Shown piece by piece: positions 49,501 through 60,000 of a stretch of 64,000 nucleotides of DNA. Source of the DNA: Apium graveolens. Taxonomy: Eukaryota > Streptophyta > Magnoliopsida > Apiales > Apiaceae. The stretch covers positions 57,548,673 to 57,612,672 of the forward strand of contig NC_133653.1 of assembly GCF_009905375.1 (NCBI RefSeq), written 5' to 3'. The notes under the pieces are model-generated. The model worked only from the letters and a program-made list of their open reading frames with translations, ran no database searches and was not told the DNA's origin. How positions within the stretch are numbered: position 1 is the stretch's first letter; the number at the start of each line of letters is the position of its first letter. The translations under genes were made by a program, and so were the position numbers.

Positions 49501-50608
49501 ATCGGTATCTTTGCCTGATCAGCAAGATATCTGGTTTATGCCAAAATTCTTTTCCTTTCCAAAATTCATTGGATGTTTCAAACTCTGTTCATACTTTACA
49601 TAACAGAGGTTCCAGGAAATGTTTAAGAGATATATATATGTGGATATATATATATCGGGACTAAATAAAGTATCTCGTAACTTTATTTCATTCAATAATA
49701 TTTCAAAGATTGAATCTATTCAAATCTTGTCTTGTAGTCTCATCTATGTGATGAACTTTTGAAACTGATTATAACTTGAACGGTGGTAGTTCAAGTAGTA
49801 TTGGGAAAGATATAAGTATATTGGGGTATTTGGTAACCTCATCTTTTAAACTTATATCTAATTAATAATTGTCTTATGAATGACAAAGATTTTCAGAAAA
49901 ATGTTGAGACAAGGTTAGATATATGAGATCACCTTGCAACGATATTTTTTATACAGTTATACACTGGGACTTTGTGTATATTATGCATGGAAGAGGACTT
50001 CTAATATTTTGAAAAGTATATATGTATATATACTGAATATTTTGCGACTTCATCGCATTAAGATATCAAACTTGGTTCATTTCTTTTGACCAAGACTTTC
50101 ATGAGTATTATGAGTAGGCTCATATACTATTAATCATTATACATATTAGTTTGGTGGGCTTGTTGCTCACCCTTACTTTCTTCTTTCATCACACAACAAC
50201 AGATAGAAAAGATGAACAGAACCAAGCTCCCGATTCGCAAGCGATTAGGAGACGTTCCGCAGTTTTCTAGAAGCATTGATGCCGCCGTAGCTGAGGTAGG
50301 AACTACCAATAGGCTAGGCTTTCAACTTTTGATGGACCAGATTTATTTATATTTATGAATTGTAATAATGGCAAAGAAATGTAAATTTATTCAGAAAACC
50401 TTTTAAGGTGTATTGGCAGATAATTGTGGAATAAAATGACTTGTGGTTATTTTTGGATGTTCATCTCTGAGACTATAACGTGTGGTGTGTGTGTTTATTG
50501 TGGGGTCACAGTACAGAGTAGTTGAGTAATTATTAAGATTGGGTGTTATTAAGGGAAATGGAACTCGTGACGACCCGGATCCCCGACCCCGGATCTGGGG
50601 GTGTTACA
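46547..50608 (+). repeat. Gypsy 2 3' LTR (4062 bp)
   Basis: Near-identical to 36886-40961; intact TG...CA ends; followed by CATAC. Confidence 0.95.
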
Positions 50609-50742
50609 CATACTATAGCATGTGATCGATCCAGTTGCATGCAAGGGGTCATATTTATTATATTATTCCGATGTGATTAATTTACTATGGTTTGTTGGCT
50701 AGTGACCCCCAAATCTAGACCCCGGGTTTGGAGGGCGTCACA
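50609..50742 (+). repeat. Gypsy 1 3' LTR, last part
   Basis: Begins with the second CATAC copy (50609-50613), then continues the LTR to GGGCGTCACA at 50742; followed by TTTAA and the rest of the EDR2-like exon. Confidence 0.93.
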
Positions 50743-51951
50743 TTTAAACTTATTTCAAGTATAATTGAGGTAACTCATGCAGTAACGAAATGAAGCCATG
50801 ATTTTCGTTTTTTATACTTCTTCACTGGTGGCTGTAAATAATTGTATTGAAATATACTTTAAGAGACTACCACCATGATATATTTGTACAAAAAGACACC
50901 CCCTTCCCAAAATAAATGATGCTTCCTGAAAGGCAAAAACTTGATGCTGCACAATGTTGAAATGAAATTAATAAAAAGTAAATTGTAGTAGTAGTGTAGT
51001 ACATATTTTCAATACTAAACATGTGCTAGTACATCTGAAAATTGCATAAATCCTCTTCTGTTATGACATAATTTAGTATTAATGCGATATCTCCTACGAT
51101 TTATGTCTGTCTCAACTATCAAAACCCTGGTCTTATTCTTGCCTTGGTTATTTTACATGTGGCACTTGTATCGAATTTTCAAAATTCACAAACATTATTT
51201 CTTACTTTTTAGTATTATATAAAGGGCATTAATCATTCTATTTATACATTATTCTCCAGAGGACCAGAGTCATCCTGTGTATTTAAACATTGTTTGTTGT
51301 TTAGTTTTTACAATCGTTAATTGTGATGTGTGGTATTGATTATTTCATTAAATGAACAGGGATACTGGATGGTTAAACGTGCTATTGGAACAAAAGCTTG
51401 TTTGCTTGGAAAAGCAATAACTTGTAGATACTTGAGACAAGACAATTTTCTAGAGGTAATTAAACTTTAGCATGTTCTAGAACTTGTCAGTCTTAAGAAC
51501 TCTGCAAATATCGTATCTTTTGGTTGGCAAGGGCCTTAAGATGATAGTATCACGTATGCAGATTGATGTAGATATTGGCTCATCATCTGTAGCAAGGAGC
51601 ATTATCGGCCTTGTCCTTGGATATGTAACAAGTCTAATTGTTGATCTTGCAATATTGATAGAGGTCTTACATTTCCCCTTTGTCATTTTGCTTGTGCATA
51701 TACATTATATCTTGTGCTATTCTTGAAAAGGAGAATTTGAATTGTTCTAGTTTATCACCAATGAATTTTAATAAAGTTGCTAATATGTGATTCCTTTACT
51801 ACATTTTTATGTAATTACATGGGTGGATAAATGCTCACAACAGCTATTGGATGTGCAGGGACATGAAGAAGAAGAATTGCCTGAATATATTCTTGGCACC
51901 GTAAGGCTTAGTCATGTAACACCTGAATCTGCTATAACTCTTAAGGATTGA

Positions 51952-52259
51952 AGGTCAGATAGATATTTTTGACACAAAATTGTATTAGACCATTGCTGTC
52001 CCAGAGCTATATCTTTGTAATTCTATATGCGAGTAGTTGCAGTAATGATTGTTTATGTAATGCCTGAAAATGTTAAGGTGTAATTCATATAAAGAAGAAA
52101 CAAAGCTTATATATAAAGTAGGAGCCTTTATTCCATGCATCAATTTGTTTAGCTTCTTCCTTACAATTATTCCTGGGCTTGGGTGTCATTCATACCAGGG
52201 AAATCATTCATACCAAGAGTTTCGATTTGAACACAACTAAAACATTTCATGTTCATAAA
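51952..52259 (+). other. Probable copied 3' UTR of the EDR2-like gene
   Basis: T-rich sequence following the TGA at 51949-51951, with AATTGTATT and TTGTAATT motifs but no definite polyadenylation signal. The end of the copied gene segment should lie here, before the CACTA subterminal repeats start at about 52260. Confidence 0.5.
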
Positions 52260-52753
52260 ACAAATTGAATTATTGGAAAGAAAACGATGTCTACGATGTT
52301 AAAACACATCGCTTTGTGCAAGTATGTAAAAGTAAAATGAAAGAAAACCGATGTTAAAGTAGAACTTTCACATCGCTTCCTCAAACAAATTGATGTTATA
52401 ATACATGTCTAACATCGGTTTAGCAAATGAACCGATGTAAAATACGGAAAAAGGCAACGATTTATTTAAGAATCTAATGTCTATCAATTAAAAGTGCTTC
52501 CCTGTTATATGTTTAAAGTGCTATTTAACCTCCTAAATATCATTTTTGACAATCTAGTTTTAACATTTCATTCAAAAAAAGGGTTAATTATACATCAGTT
52601 TTCTAAAAAAACCGATGTCTGTGTACATCTTTAACATCGGCTAAAAACCGATGTTAAAGACCCCTACCTTTCTCTACACATGTGAAGATATCGGGTTTTT
52701 TAAAAAAAGACATCGGTTTATAACCGATGTCTAAGGGCATTTTTCTAGTAGTG
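52260..52753 (-). repeat. CACTA right subterminal repeats and terminus
   Basis: About a dozen ACATCGGT/ACCGATGT motifs or close variants, including palindromic pairs near 52632-52660 (TAACATCGGC...ACCGATGTTA) and 52708-52732 (GACATCGGTT...AACCGATGTC). The terminus ends ...TTTCTAGTAGTG at 52753, followed by the GTT duplication. Confidence 0.88.
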
Positions 52754-52756
52754 GTT

Positions 52757-52869
52757 GTACCCAAACGTAGGACATTTACAATTTCTGGAGCCTAATTTGA
52801 TTTTTTTGAGTGGTCAATGTCAGCAGTGCATGTCATATTTAAGATTTAAATTTTAGCACAATGCTATCT
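52757..52869. other. Short spacer between CACTA and Athila-like element
   Basis: 113 bp of host DNA with no feature. The five bases before the LTR are TATCT, which should recur beyond the window if the insertion is intact. Confidence 0.6.
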
Positions 52870-54334
52870 TGTTAGGGCGAAAACACGCGCTAATATTCAC
52901 GCAAGTATACGCGTTCGCAAGTAATACAGAATACTTTCTAGTTCGTTCCCTCAGAGACTCAGACTAAATTATTGTCTAATTAAACTCACTCACCAATGTA
53001 TGATTACTTCTCAATGTTAAGATAATAACACTTAAAATTGTTGATTAAATATTAACTATAATTAACTACTTAATTAACCACTTAACTAACACTTCAATTT
53101 ATCAATAATAAAACACTCATGAGATCACAACTTCATTATTACTTCCTTCTATAGCCATTGTTATTACCTTTAGCATGTGACAGTGATGATATTAATCGAA
53201 TAACACGAAACTGATAAAAGCCAACTTTCATTGTACTAATACCATTCTACCAAGCATCCACAATTAAGATAGAAGTTGAATAGTCATCAATTATGTTGAG
53301 TTCCTATATGTCTACAGAAATTGACAACACAACGATTTAAGCACAAGTTATTCCTTTTGATTACATAGGGCAAATAAAACTGTTAGAGTTACCCACTAAT
53401 CATGCTCAACGTACATGAACCTATGCTAGCATGGCAAGTTCTAAATCTCAAGATCCACCGTCGCTTCACAAGAGATTAACACCCTATCTTATATGTTCGC
53501 GACACACATAAGACGAATACGCACAACCAATACTAGATATCAAGCAATCATCACACACTAAAGTATTAAACAATTAACTAAAGAATTCCATAATAAATCC
53601 GTTGCAACCCCATGATCACGATTAGCCCATAATAGAACTTATCGCCATCATGGGTTCATATGAAATCATGATAAACAAACACAAGAAAATAATAACTAAA
53701 CTAATTATATTAAAACAGAGTACGTCACAAGAGTAAATAAGTCAAAGCAAGAAAACTAGCATCCAACGTTACAACGAAACAAGAATCACAAGAAAATATG
53801 CTTCCTCTTCGTTGTGGTGTGCTAAATCGGTCTTCTTCCTTATCTCCTTCGCTTCTTGCGTAAAACACAATCTAAAACATAATCCCCTTAATACTCTCTG
53901 TGAAAACGTCTCAAATCTACCAATATAATAGTCCCATAAAACTCAGATTACATAGAAGTTGGAAGCCAAACAGAAGTAGAAGTCTAAAATAATTTATCTT
54001 TTTCCCCGACCCTGCGCGGCCGCTCAGCATAGCTGCGCGGGCGCGCAGGTTGCTGCGCGGCCGCTCAGCATTGCTGCACGGGCGCGCAGGCCTCTACTGG
54101 AAAAAATCCAGGTTTGCTCCGTTTCTTCGCCGTAATCTGCCCATTCCTTTCCTCTCGCAATGGTGAACACATGCCAAGGCTTATTCTTGATGATTCCTCC
54201 CCCGAAATGCAACTAATACCCTGAAATGCATAAACACTAGAAAAACGCATCAAATACACAAAATACTTGATTTCAAGACACCAATTTAAGCCATTTTAAG
54301 ACGTTCTAAGTGGTATAAAATGCCACTTATCACA
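52870..54334 (-). repeat. Athila-like 3' LTR (1465 bp)
   Basis: TGTTAGGGCG...CTTATCACA on the plus strand. Contains two tandem copies (54012-54048, 54053-54089) of a 37-bp GC-rich near-palindrome that is single in the other LTR. Confidence 0.93.
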
Positions 54335-54350
54335 CCCCCAAACTTAAATC
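54335..54350 (-). promoter_or_regulatory. Athila-like polypurine tract
   Basis: Minus-strand TTTAAGTTTGGGGG immediately before the 3' LTR (TGTGATAAG). Confidence 0.85.
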
Positions 54351-55465
54351 GATGCTTGTCCTCAAGCGTCACAGACTCAAAAACAAATAAAAATATGCAT
54401 GAATGCAATCTATATGAAAATGCAACGATCCCCCTTACTACAATTAACCAACCAAATTGTCACATCTCAACGAATGCAGTTAGACAACTAAAGATCAATA
54501 AACTCATGCAAACGGACATACAGCCAGAAACGTGGTGTGTGCAAATGCTTAACAGATATGCTTCGGAACTAGACCAATTACTATGACTAGACTATCCTCA
54601 AGGCAATTCTACGATTATACAAAGAATAAAAATTCTAGGCACAAAGTGATATACAACACTACAAGAACTCTGGAGCTTACTACGGAATCGTGCTTTTTAT
54701 TTACAACTCAAATGCTTATTTGACCGTGCAATGAGTGAGGTCCACAAAAGACTTATACAATGGTATCCATGTAACGAGCGTTAGGTTAGCGGATCCCAGA
54801 CTCTAAAAGCCTTAGGTCACTAGGCACAAAGTCCCCTAAGAACCAAAGAGCCCACTCTTGATCAATTATGCAAATTTTTTTTTTTTTTTTTTTTTAAAAA
54901 ACTTCTGAGCAAGTGCGTTTCGCTCCATCTTGCTCAACCCTAGACTACTCGCAACATATGCGAGCCGGCTACTAGCCATTTGACGCCTAGCCACAACTAG
55001 CAACAACTTCCATATTTTTTTCTCCAAAATTTTTTCTTTTTTCATGTCTTTATCACTAAGAACATATAATCGAATTCTAAGCATAATAAGTAGATTGACC
55101 TTGAAAACAACCAAATCATAACATAATCTAGCCCTTTCGCATTCTCTAAGACTTAGTGGACTTACAATTGTTTCTAGCATGCATATCAACCTACACAACT
55201 TAATATCACTTTAATGCTATCACTACACTCGCATCAATATCACAATTCAGTCGACAAATCATTGCAAAAGGGATCATGGTAAATGCATGAGCTACATGGC
55301 ATTCATAAAAAAAAACTAAATGGCATAAATTATGCAACTATATGAACTAAACTATCATGAATATGCAACTAAATGACACACACACAATATTCCTTAACTA
55401 CCACCCCCAAACTAAAAATCTTCACTGTCCTCAGTGAAAGTAGTAGAAAGGAACACAGGGTATAC
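54351..55465 (-). other. Athila-like 3' non-coding region
   Basis: AT-rich, no conserved ORF (those at 54320-54586 and 54866-55198 show no domain). Includes a run of 21 T at 54875-54895 and, at 55402-55417, a second purine tract resembling the true polypurine tract. Confidence 0.6.
55402..55417 (-). promoter_or_regulatory. Second polypurine-like tract behind the envelope-position ORF
   Basis: Minus-strand TTTTTAGTTTGGGGGTGG, preceded by GAGGACAGTGAAGA; the true tract is likewise preceded by GAGGACAAGCATCGA. It starts about 50 bases after the ORF stop. Confidence 0.5.
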
Positions 55466-56638
55466 CTACTCGGAGTCATCATCATCATCACCCTCAGTGG
55501 GTGGAGTATCAGGCGGTGGGTATGCAGAGTCCTCACCAAAAACTGGCCACTGGATATCAGCTCCAAGGCCTCGAAAAGCAGTCCCTAACGCAAGGGTGAG
55601 CTCCTGAGCAAACCTGCTCTGCGTCTCATACATGGCATCCATCCGCCGTGAAAGCCTCCTATACTGGGCATCACCCATCCCAGCACCCTCCTGAGCTCTC
55701 GAAGAACCAGCCTCACCACGCCCTGGCCTAGCCATAGTAGCACCTCGTGCTGGACGCCCTCCTGGAAGACGATAACCCAGCCCATGCTCCTCAGGCTCAC
55801 CACCGGTCCACTCCTGCATCCCATTCAGAGTGCCAGAATCAATCGGAGCTGCTGGCAACTGCAACTGCTCATGAGCCGGCCAGTTCACTCCCACTGCTCG
55901 GCATAGCTTCGTAACCGTGGATGCATAAGGGATGTTCATATGCTTTGCTCCCCTCAAAAACTTCAGAATTCCTTGGTAGATAAACTCACCAAGGTCCACA
56001 TAGTACTCATCATGCAGAATTCCCCACAACAACTGTGCTCTCTCAACTGTGACCTCGTGTGCATGTGAAGAAGGCAAAATATTAGCACATATAAATGCAT
56101 TCCATGCACGGGCATACCTGTTCATGGCGATCGCCGGAAAGTGACGATACTCATTATTGCCTGGACTGCGGGTCCAAACTGTGCCCGGTCGACAGAGAGT
56201 CGCACAAATCAAATCCAAGTCAAAATCCTCAGCAGTCTTTTCATTCCGGTTCTCCTCCTCGGGCTTCCTCTCTCGCTGTCCAATCACACGGCGAATCACC
56301 GCAGGATGATAATCAACCGTCAGCCCACGGACTACAGAAAACCCATTCTTTTCAGCCTTCGCGTTCGCGTAGAACTCGCGAACAACGCTCATCGGTACTG
56401 CTTCGGGTGACTCACAAAAAGCTATCCACCCCTTCTCTGCAATCATGGGCAACAACTCACCATCCCTCCCCGATGGTAAAAACCCCCTCTCCTTCAGAAT
56501 CGGCTTACCCAACAGCCTAGTGTACTCCTCCTCCGCGGCTCTGTCAGTTAACCGAGGCCTTGCAGCAGTACCCCTTGATGAATCAGCAGTAGGAACTGTG
56601 CTGCTGCTGTCAATAGTGCGTGCTCTCTTGGGTGCCAT
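55466..56638 (-). CDS. ORF in the envelope position of the Athila-like element (390 aa)
   Basis: Intact ORF, ATG at 56638 (MAPKRARTIDSSS), stop at 55466. It has a Ser/Thr-rich N-terminus, a globular middle (about residues 35-255, with TRLLGKPILKERGF, REFYANA, FDLDLICATLCRPG, NAFICANILPSSH and RAQLLWGILHDEYYVDLGEFI) resembling the 'putative plant transposon protein' domain annotated in Athila 3' ORFs, a Gly/Arg-rich linker (about 285-320), a helical segment (about 325-355) and a very acidic end (DDDDDSE). I see no signal peptide and no membrane segment, so a real envelope function is not supported. It uses the same strand as gag-pol but is separated from it by about 450 bp with its own TATA-like box. 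Function unknown. Confidence 0.8.
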   Translation of the reverse strand: MAPKRARTIDSSSTVPTADSSRGTAARPRLTDRAAEEEYTRLLGKPILKERGFLPSGRDGELLPMIAEKGWIAFCESPEAVPMSVVREFYANAKAEKNGFSVVRGLTVDYHPAVIRRVIGQRERKPEEENRNEKTAEDFDLDLICATLCRPGTVWTRSPGNNEYRHFPAIAMNRYARAWNAFICANILPSSHAHEVTVERAQLLWGILHDEYYVDLGEFIYQGILKFLRGAKHMNIPYASTVTKLCRAVGVNWPAHEQLQLPAAPIDSGTLNGMQEWTGGEPEEHGLGYRLPGGRPARGATMARPGRGEAGSSRAQEGAGMGDAQYRRLSRRMDAMYETQSRFAQELTLALGTAFRGLGADIQWPVFGEDSAYPPPDTPPTEGDDDDDSE

Positions 56639-57086
56639 TAATTCGTGAATAAAAGCGTGTAAGAACTGATATTTGATGTTTGTGAGAGGGTTTAAGTGTA
56701 GGAAGTTTTGTGGGAGATATGTAGGATAGGTGTATGTATATATAGGGTGTGGATTAGATTAAGGTTTGGGAATTAAGGGATAAAATGATGGGGTAGTGGG
56801 AACAATTCGTGGGTTTATGGGCTAAAACTGTTTTTGTGTTTTTGTTTGTTTTTTTTTTCTGAACTGTAAAAAATTTTCTGGAACTCGACCCCTGCGCGGC
56901 CGCTCAGCATAGCTGCGCGGGTGCGCAGAGGGTCTCTGGAAAAAAAAAATTTCAGCCCCTGTTTTCTGATTTTTTTGTGTTTTTGGATAGGTTATTAACT
57001 TCTAAGGGTTCCTGTAACAACAATTCATGGGTTGCCTCCCACGCAGCGCTTCTTTTTCGTCATTAGCTTGACGTTCCGTACCTTTC
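56639..57086 (-). promoter_or_regulatory. Putative internal promoter for the envelope-position ORF
   Basis: On the minus strand: a 37-bp GC-rich near-palindrome (56928-56892) shared with the LTRs, flanked as in the LTR by CTGGAAAAAA-type sequence on one side and CGACC on the other; about 150 bp later a TATA box CTATATATACA (about 56745-56735); about 100 bp later the start codon. The LTR has the same motif followed by CTATTATATAG about 85 bp on. The layout suggests a separately transcribed ORF; this is inference from sequence only. Confidence 0.5.
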
Positions 57087-60000
57087 TCAAGTAGTCAACA
57101 AAATGGCACTAACCACCTCTCGGTTTGCCATGTCCCCATAGTAGTGCTTCAACCGCTGACCGTTAACCTTGAATGCTTGGTCCGAATCATTCTCAAAAAT
57201 TTCCACCGCTCCATGTGGAAACACAGTTTTGACAATAAAAGGTCCAGACCACCTTGATTTCAACTTCCCAGGAAAAAGACGGAGCCGAGAGTTGAATAAA
57301 AGAACTTGTTGCCCTGGCACAAATAACTTAGGATGTAGCTTCCTATCGTGCCACCTCTTCACCTTTTCCTTATACATTTTGTTATTCTCGTACGCTTGAA
57401 GTCGAAATTCATCAAGTTCATTAAGCTGAAGCATTCTTTTCTTACCAGCTGCATCTAAATCCAGGTTCAATTTCTTCAATGCCCAGTAGGCCTTATGCTC
57501 AAGCTCCGCCGGTAGATGACATCCCTTACCGTACACCAACTGAAATGGTGACATCCCAAGTGGAGTTTTGTATGCTGTTCTGTAAGCCCAAACAGCTTCA
57601 TCGAGCTTTAAAGACCAATCCTTCCTTGATGGACAAACAACCTTCTCTAGAATACGCTTTATCTCTCTGTTAGACACTTTCGCTTGACCATTTGTTTGCG
57701 GATGATAGGCAGTAGCTACTCGATGATTCACATTATAACGCTGCATCATAGAAGTGAACTTACGGTTGCAAAAATGCGATCCTTCATCACTTATGATTAC
57801 CCGAGGTGTTCCAAACCTTGTGAAAATTTGCTTATGAAGAAAATTTAGCACTGCCTTTGCATCATTTGTCGGTAAAGCTTTAACTTCGACCCATTTTGAG
57901 ACATAATCGACTGCCAGCAAGATGTACTGATTATTGCAAGACGAGATAAAAGGCCCCATGAAATCGATTCCCCATACATCAAAGACCTCGACTTCAAGCA
58001 TCACATTTAATGGCATTTCATCCTTCCTTGACAAATTTCCCACTCTTTGGCAACGATCACACCTTAAAACAAACTGATGAGCATCCTTGAACAAAGTAGG
58101 CCAGAAAAAACCTGCTTGTAGAATACGAGCTGTCGTCTTCTCACCTCCATAGTGTCCACCATAAACCGTGGAATGGCAGTCTCGTAATATCCCCTCCGTC
58201 TCACAGAACGGGATACATCTCCTGATGATCTGGTCAGCTCCCTGTCTAAACAAATATGGTTCATCCCACATATACCACTTCACCTCATGCAGAAACTTCT
58301 TCTTTTGAGCGGATGTCAAATTAAGAGGCATTATATTGCTGACGAGATAGTTTACAATATCTGCAAACCATGGTTCTTCCTCCTGAATTGCAAACAACTG
58401 CTCATCCGGAAAAGATTCATTGATTAACGTCCTATCTTGTGAAGTAGAATCGGGATTCTCCAACCTAGAGAGATGGTCAGATACTTAATTCTCAGTACCT
58501 TTTCTATTTTTGATCTCTAACTCAAATTCCTGAAGTAAAAGCACCCAACGAATGAGTCTCGGCTTCGAATCCTTCTTAGAAACCAGATAGCGAATAGCTG
58601 CATGATCAGTGAATACTGTTACTTTCGTACCAAGCAGATAAGATCAAAATTTCTCAAAGTCAAAGACTATAGCCAAAAGCTCCTTCTCAGTAGTGGTGTA
58701 GTTCAATTGGGCACCATTTAAAGTCTTACTCGCATAGTAGACCACATGGAAGAGATTTTTCTTGCGCTGTCCCAGAACTGCACCTACCACATAATCACTC
58801 GCATCACACATCATCTCAAACGGTTCTGTCCAATCTGGTGCTGTAATAACTGGTGCAGTGATCAAACTCTTCTTGAGAGTCTCGAATGCTGCCAAACATT
58901 CATCATCAAATTTGAACGGCACATCTTTCTCAAGCAAATTGCATAACGGCTTAGATATCTTTGAAAAGTCCTTGATGAATCGCCGATAAAAACCCGTATG
59001 ACCAAGAAAACTACGGATTCCTTTCACAGAATTAGGTGGGGGAAGATTTTCAATGACTCCCACCTTGGCCTTGTCCACCTCCAGACCCTTGCTAGAGACC
59101 TTATGCCCAAGGATAATGCCTTCACGCACCATAAAATGACATTTCTCCCAATTAAGCACCAAATTAGTTTCCACGCATCTTTTGAGTACGGCGCGCAGAT
59201 TATTCAAACATTCATCATATGAGTGTCCAAAGACGGAGAAGTCATCCATGAACACTTCGATGTTATTTCCAATTATGTCAGAGAATATAGCCATCATACA
59301 TCTCTGAAAAGTGGTCGGGGCGCCATATAACCCAAACGAAACTCTGCGAAAAGCAAATGTGCCAAATGGACAAGTGAAGGTAGTCTTTTCCTGATCCTCT
59401 GGTGCAATACAAATCTGATTATACCCGGAATAACCATCCAGAAGACAAAAATACTCATGACCCGCCAATCTGTCAAGCATTTGATCAATAAATGGAAGGG
59501 GGAGGTGATCCTTCCTTGTGGCTTTGTTCAATTTTCTATAATCCATGCATACTCTCCATCCTGTAACTATTCGAGTAGGGATGAGCTCATTCTTTTCATT
59601 TGCGACCACAGTGATACCTCCCTTCTTAGGTACACATTGTACGGGGCTCAACCACGAGCTGTCAGAAATAGGATAAATGATGCCTGCATCTAGCCATTTC
59701 AGAATTTCTTTCTTCACCACCTCCTTCATGATGGGATTCAGTCTTCGCTGCTGTTCCACAGTTGGCTTACTACCTTCCTCTAGCAGAATTTTATGCATAC
59801 AATATGAAGGACTTATCCCCTTGATGTCTGCTATGGTCCATCCTATAGCCGATTTGAATTCTCTCAAAATCCTTAAGAGCTTGTCTTCCTCACTACCTGA
59901 AAGGTCAGATGAAATAATAACAGGTAACGTAGATGAATCACCTAAAAAAGCATACCTCAAGTGTTCAGGTAATGGTTTGAGCTCCAAGGTAGGTGCTTCC

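Larger units (their letters stand above)
36886..50608 (+). mobile_element. Ty3/gypsy retrotransposon 2, long LTRs, decayed interior
   Basis: LTRs 36886-40961 (4076 bp) and 46547-50608 (4062 bp). The right LTR starts TGTAATAACCCC; the left starts TATGATAACCCC, so its terminal TG is mutated. Target duplication CATAC at 36881-36885 and 50609-50613. A tRNA-iMet type primer site and a purine tract are present. The 5.6-kb interior contains only broken fragments of gypsy gag and pol in an irregular order. The LTRs are nearly identical: apart from the terminus I found about five substitutions in the first 1.1 kb, plus a length difference in an AT repeat. It is a young non-autonomous insertion, the latest of the nested gypsy pair. 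Confidence 0.92.
25218..50742 (+). mobile_element. Ty3/gypsy retrotransposon 1 (Tekay-like chromovirus), inserted in the EDR2-like exon
   Basis: 5' LTR 25218-28566 starts TGTAATATCCGGG and ends GGGCGTCACA; the 3' LTR starts at 33712 and finishes at 50742 after being split by gypsy element 2. The 5-bp duplication TTTAA flanks the element (25213-25217, 50743-50747) and removing it restores an uninterrupted exon frame. Gag, protease, RT, RNase H, integrase in that order, with a chromodomain-like C-terminus, define a chromovirus; the C-terminal sequence looks Tekay-like. Without the nested element it is about 11.8 kb. The LTRs differ by several percent (five differences counted in one 90-base stretch), so it is clearly older than gypsy 2. 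Confidence 0.93.
25096..51951 (+). pseudogene. Captured 3' part of an EDR2-like (DUF1336) gene, broken by a gypsy insertion
   Basis: Four exons: 25096-25217 continuing at 50748-50769 (split by the retrotransposon), 51360-51455, 51562-51663 and 51859-51951. All junctions are GT-AG and phase 0; together 144 codons and a TGA stop. Readable segments include VPARPNYSLVLYYATERPVK, GYWMVKRAIGTKACLLGKA, DVDIGSSSVARSIIGLVLGY and LPEYILGTVRLSH, matching the C-terminal DUF1336 (EDR2_C) domain of plant PH-START-DUF1336 proteins; EDR2 itself is a lipid-binding negative regulator of disease-resistance cell death. The PH and START domains and all upstream exons are absent from the window. No stop interrupts the captured codons, so decay before the retrotransposon hit was slight. 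It cannot make a normal protein now. Its position between CACTA ends suggests transposon capture. Confidence 0.85.
15795..52753. mobile_element. CACTA (En/Spm) transposon carrying EDR2-like gene exons (Pack-CACTA), split by nested retrotransposons
   Basis: The right end reads, on the minus strand, CACTACTAGAAAAATGCCC; the left end at 15795 reads TACTACTAGAAATAGTGCC, the same terminus with a first-base C-to-T change. Both are flanked by the 3-bp duplication GTT (15792-15794 and 52754-52756), the CACTA hallmark. Subterminal ACATCGGT/ACCGATGT motifs crowd both ends (15815-15940 and 52260-52740), several as palindromes. No transposase is present. Subtracting the nested copia (16808-24300) and gypsy (25218-50742) insertions leaves about 3.9 kb, which contains the last four exons of an EDR2-like gene plus its presumed 3' UTR. 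The 3-bp TSD alone is weak proof, but together with the ends and subterminal repeats it supports one element. Alternative: two separate CACTA ends bracketing a broken host gene. Confidence 0.78.

Noticed and set aside
52260..52753. Regularly repeated ACATCGGT motifs as a CRISPR-like array
   Set aside because: Spacing is irregular, motifs are in both orientations and they end at a CACTA terminus; this is a plant nuclear sequence.
15795..52753. Alternative that the CACTA ends are unrelated and the EDR2-like exons are a native gene
   Set aside because: Less likely because both ends share terminal sequence, subterminal motif type and a GTT duplication, and no upstream EDR2-like exon is visible; kept open as the main alternative.
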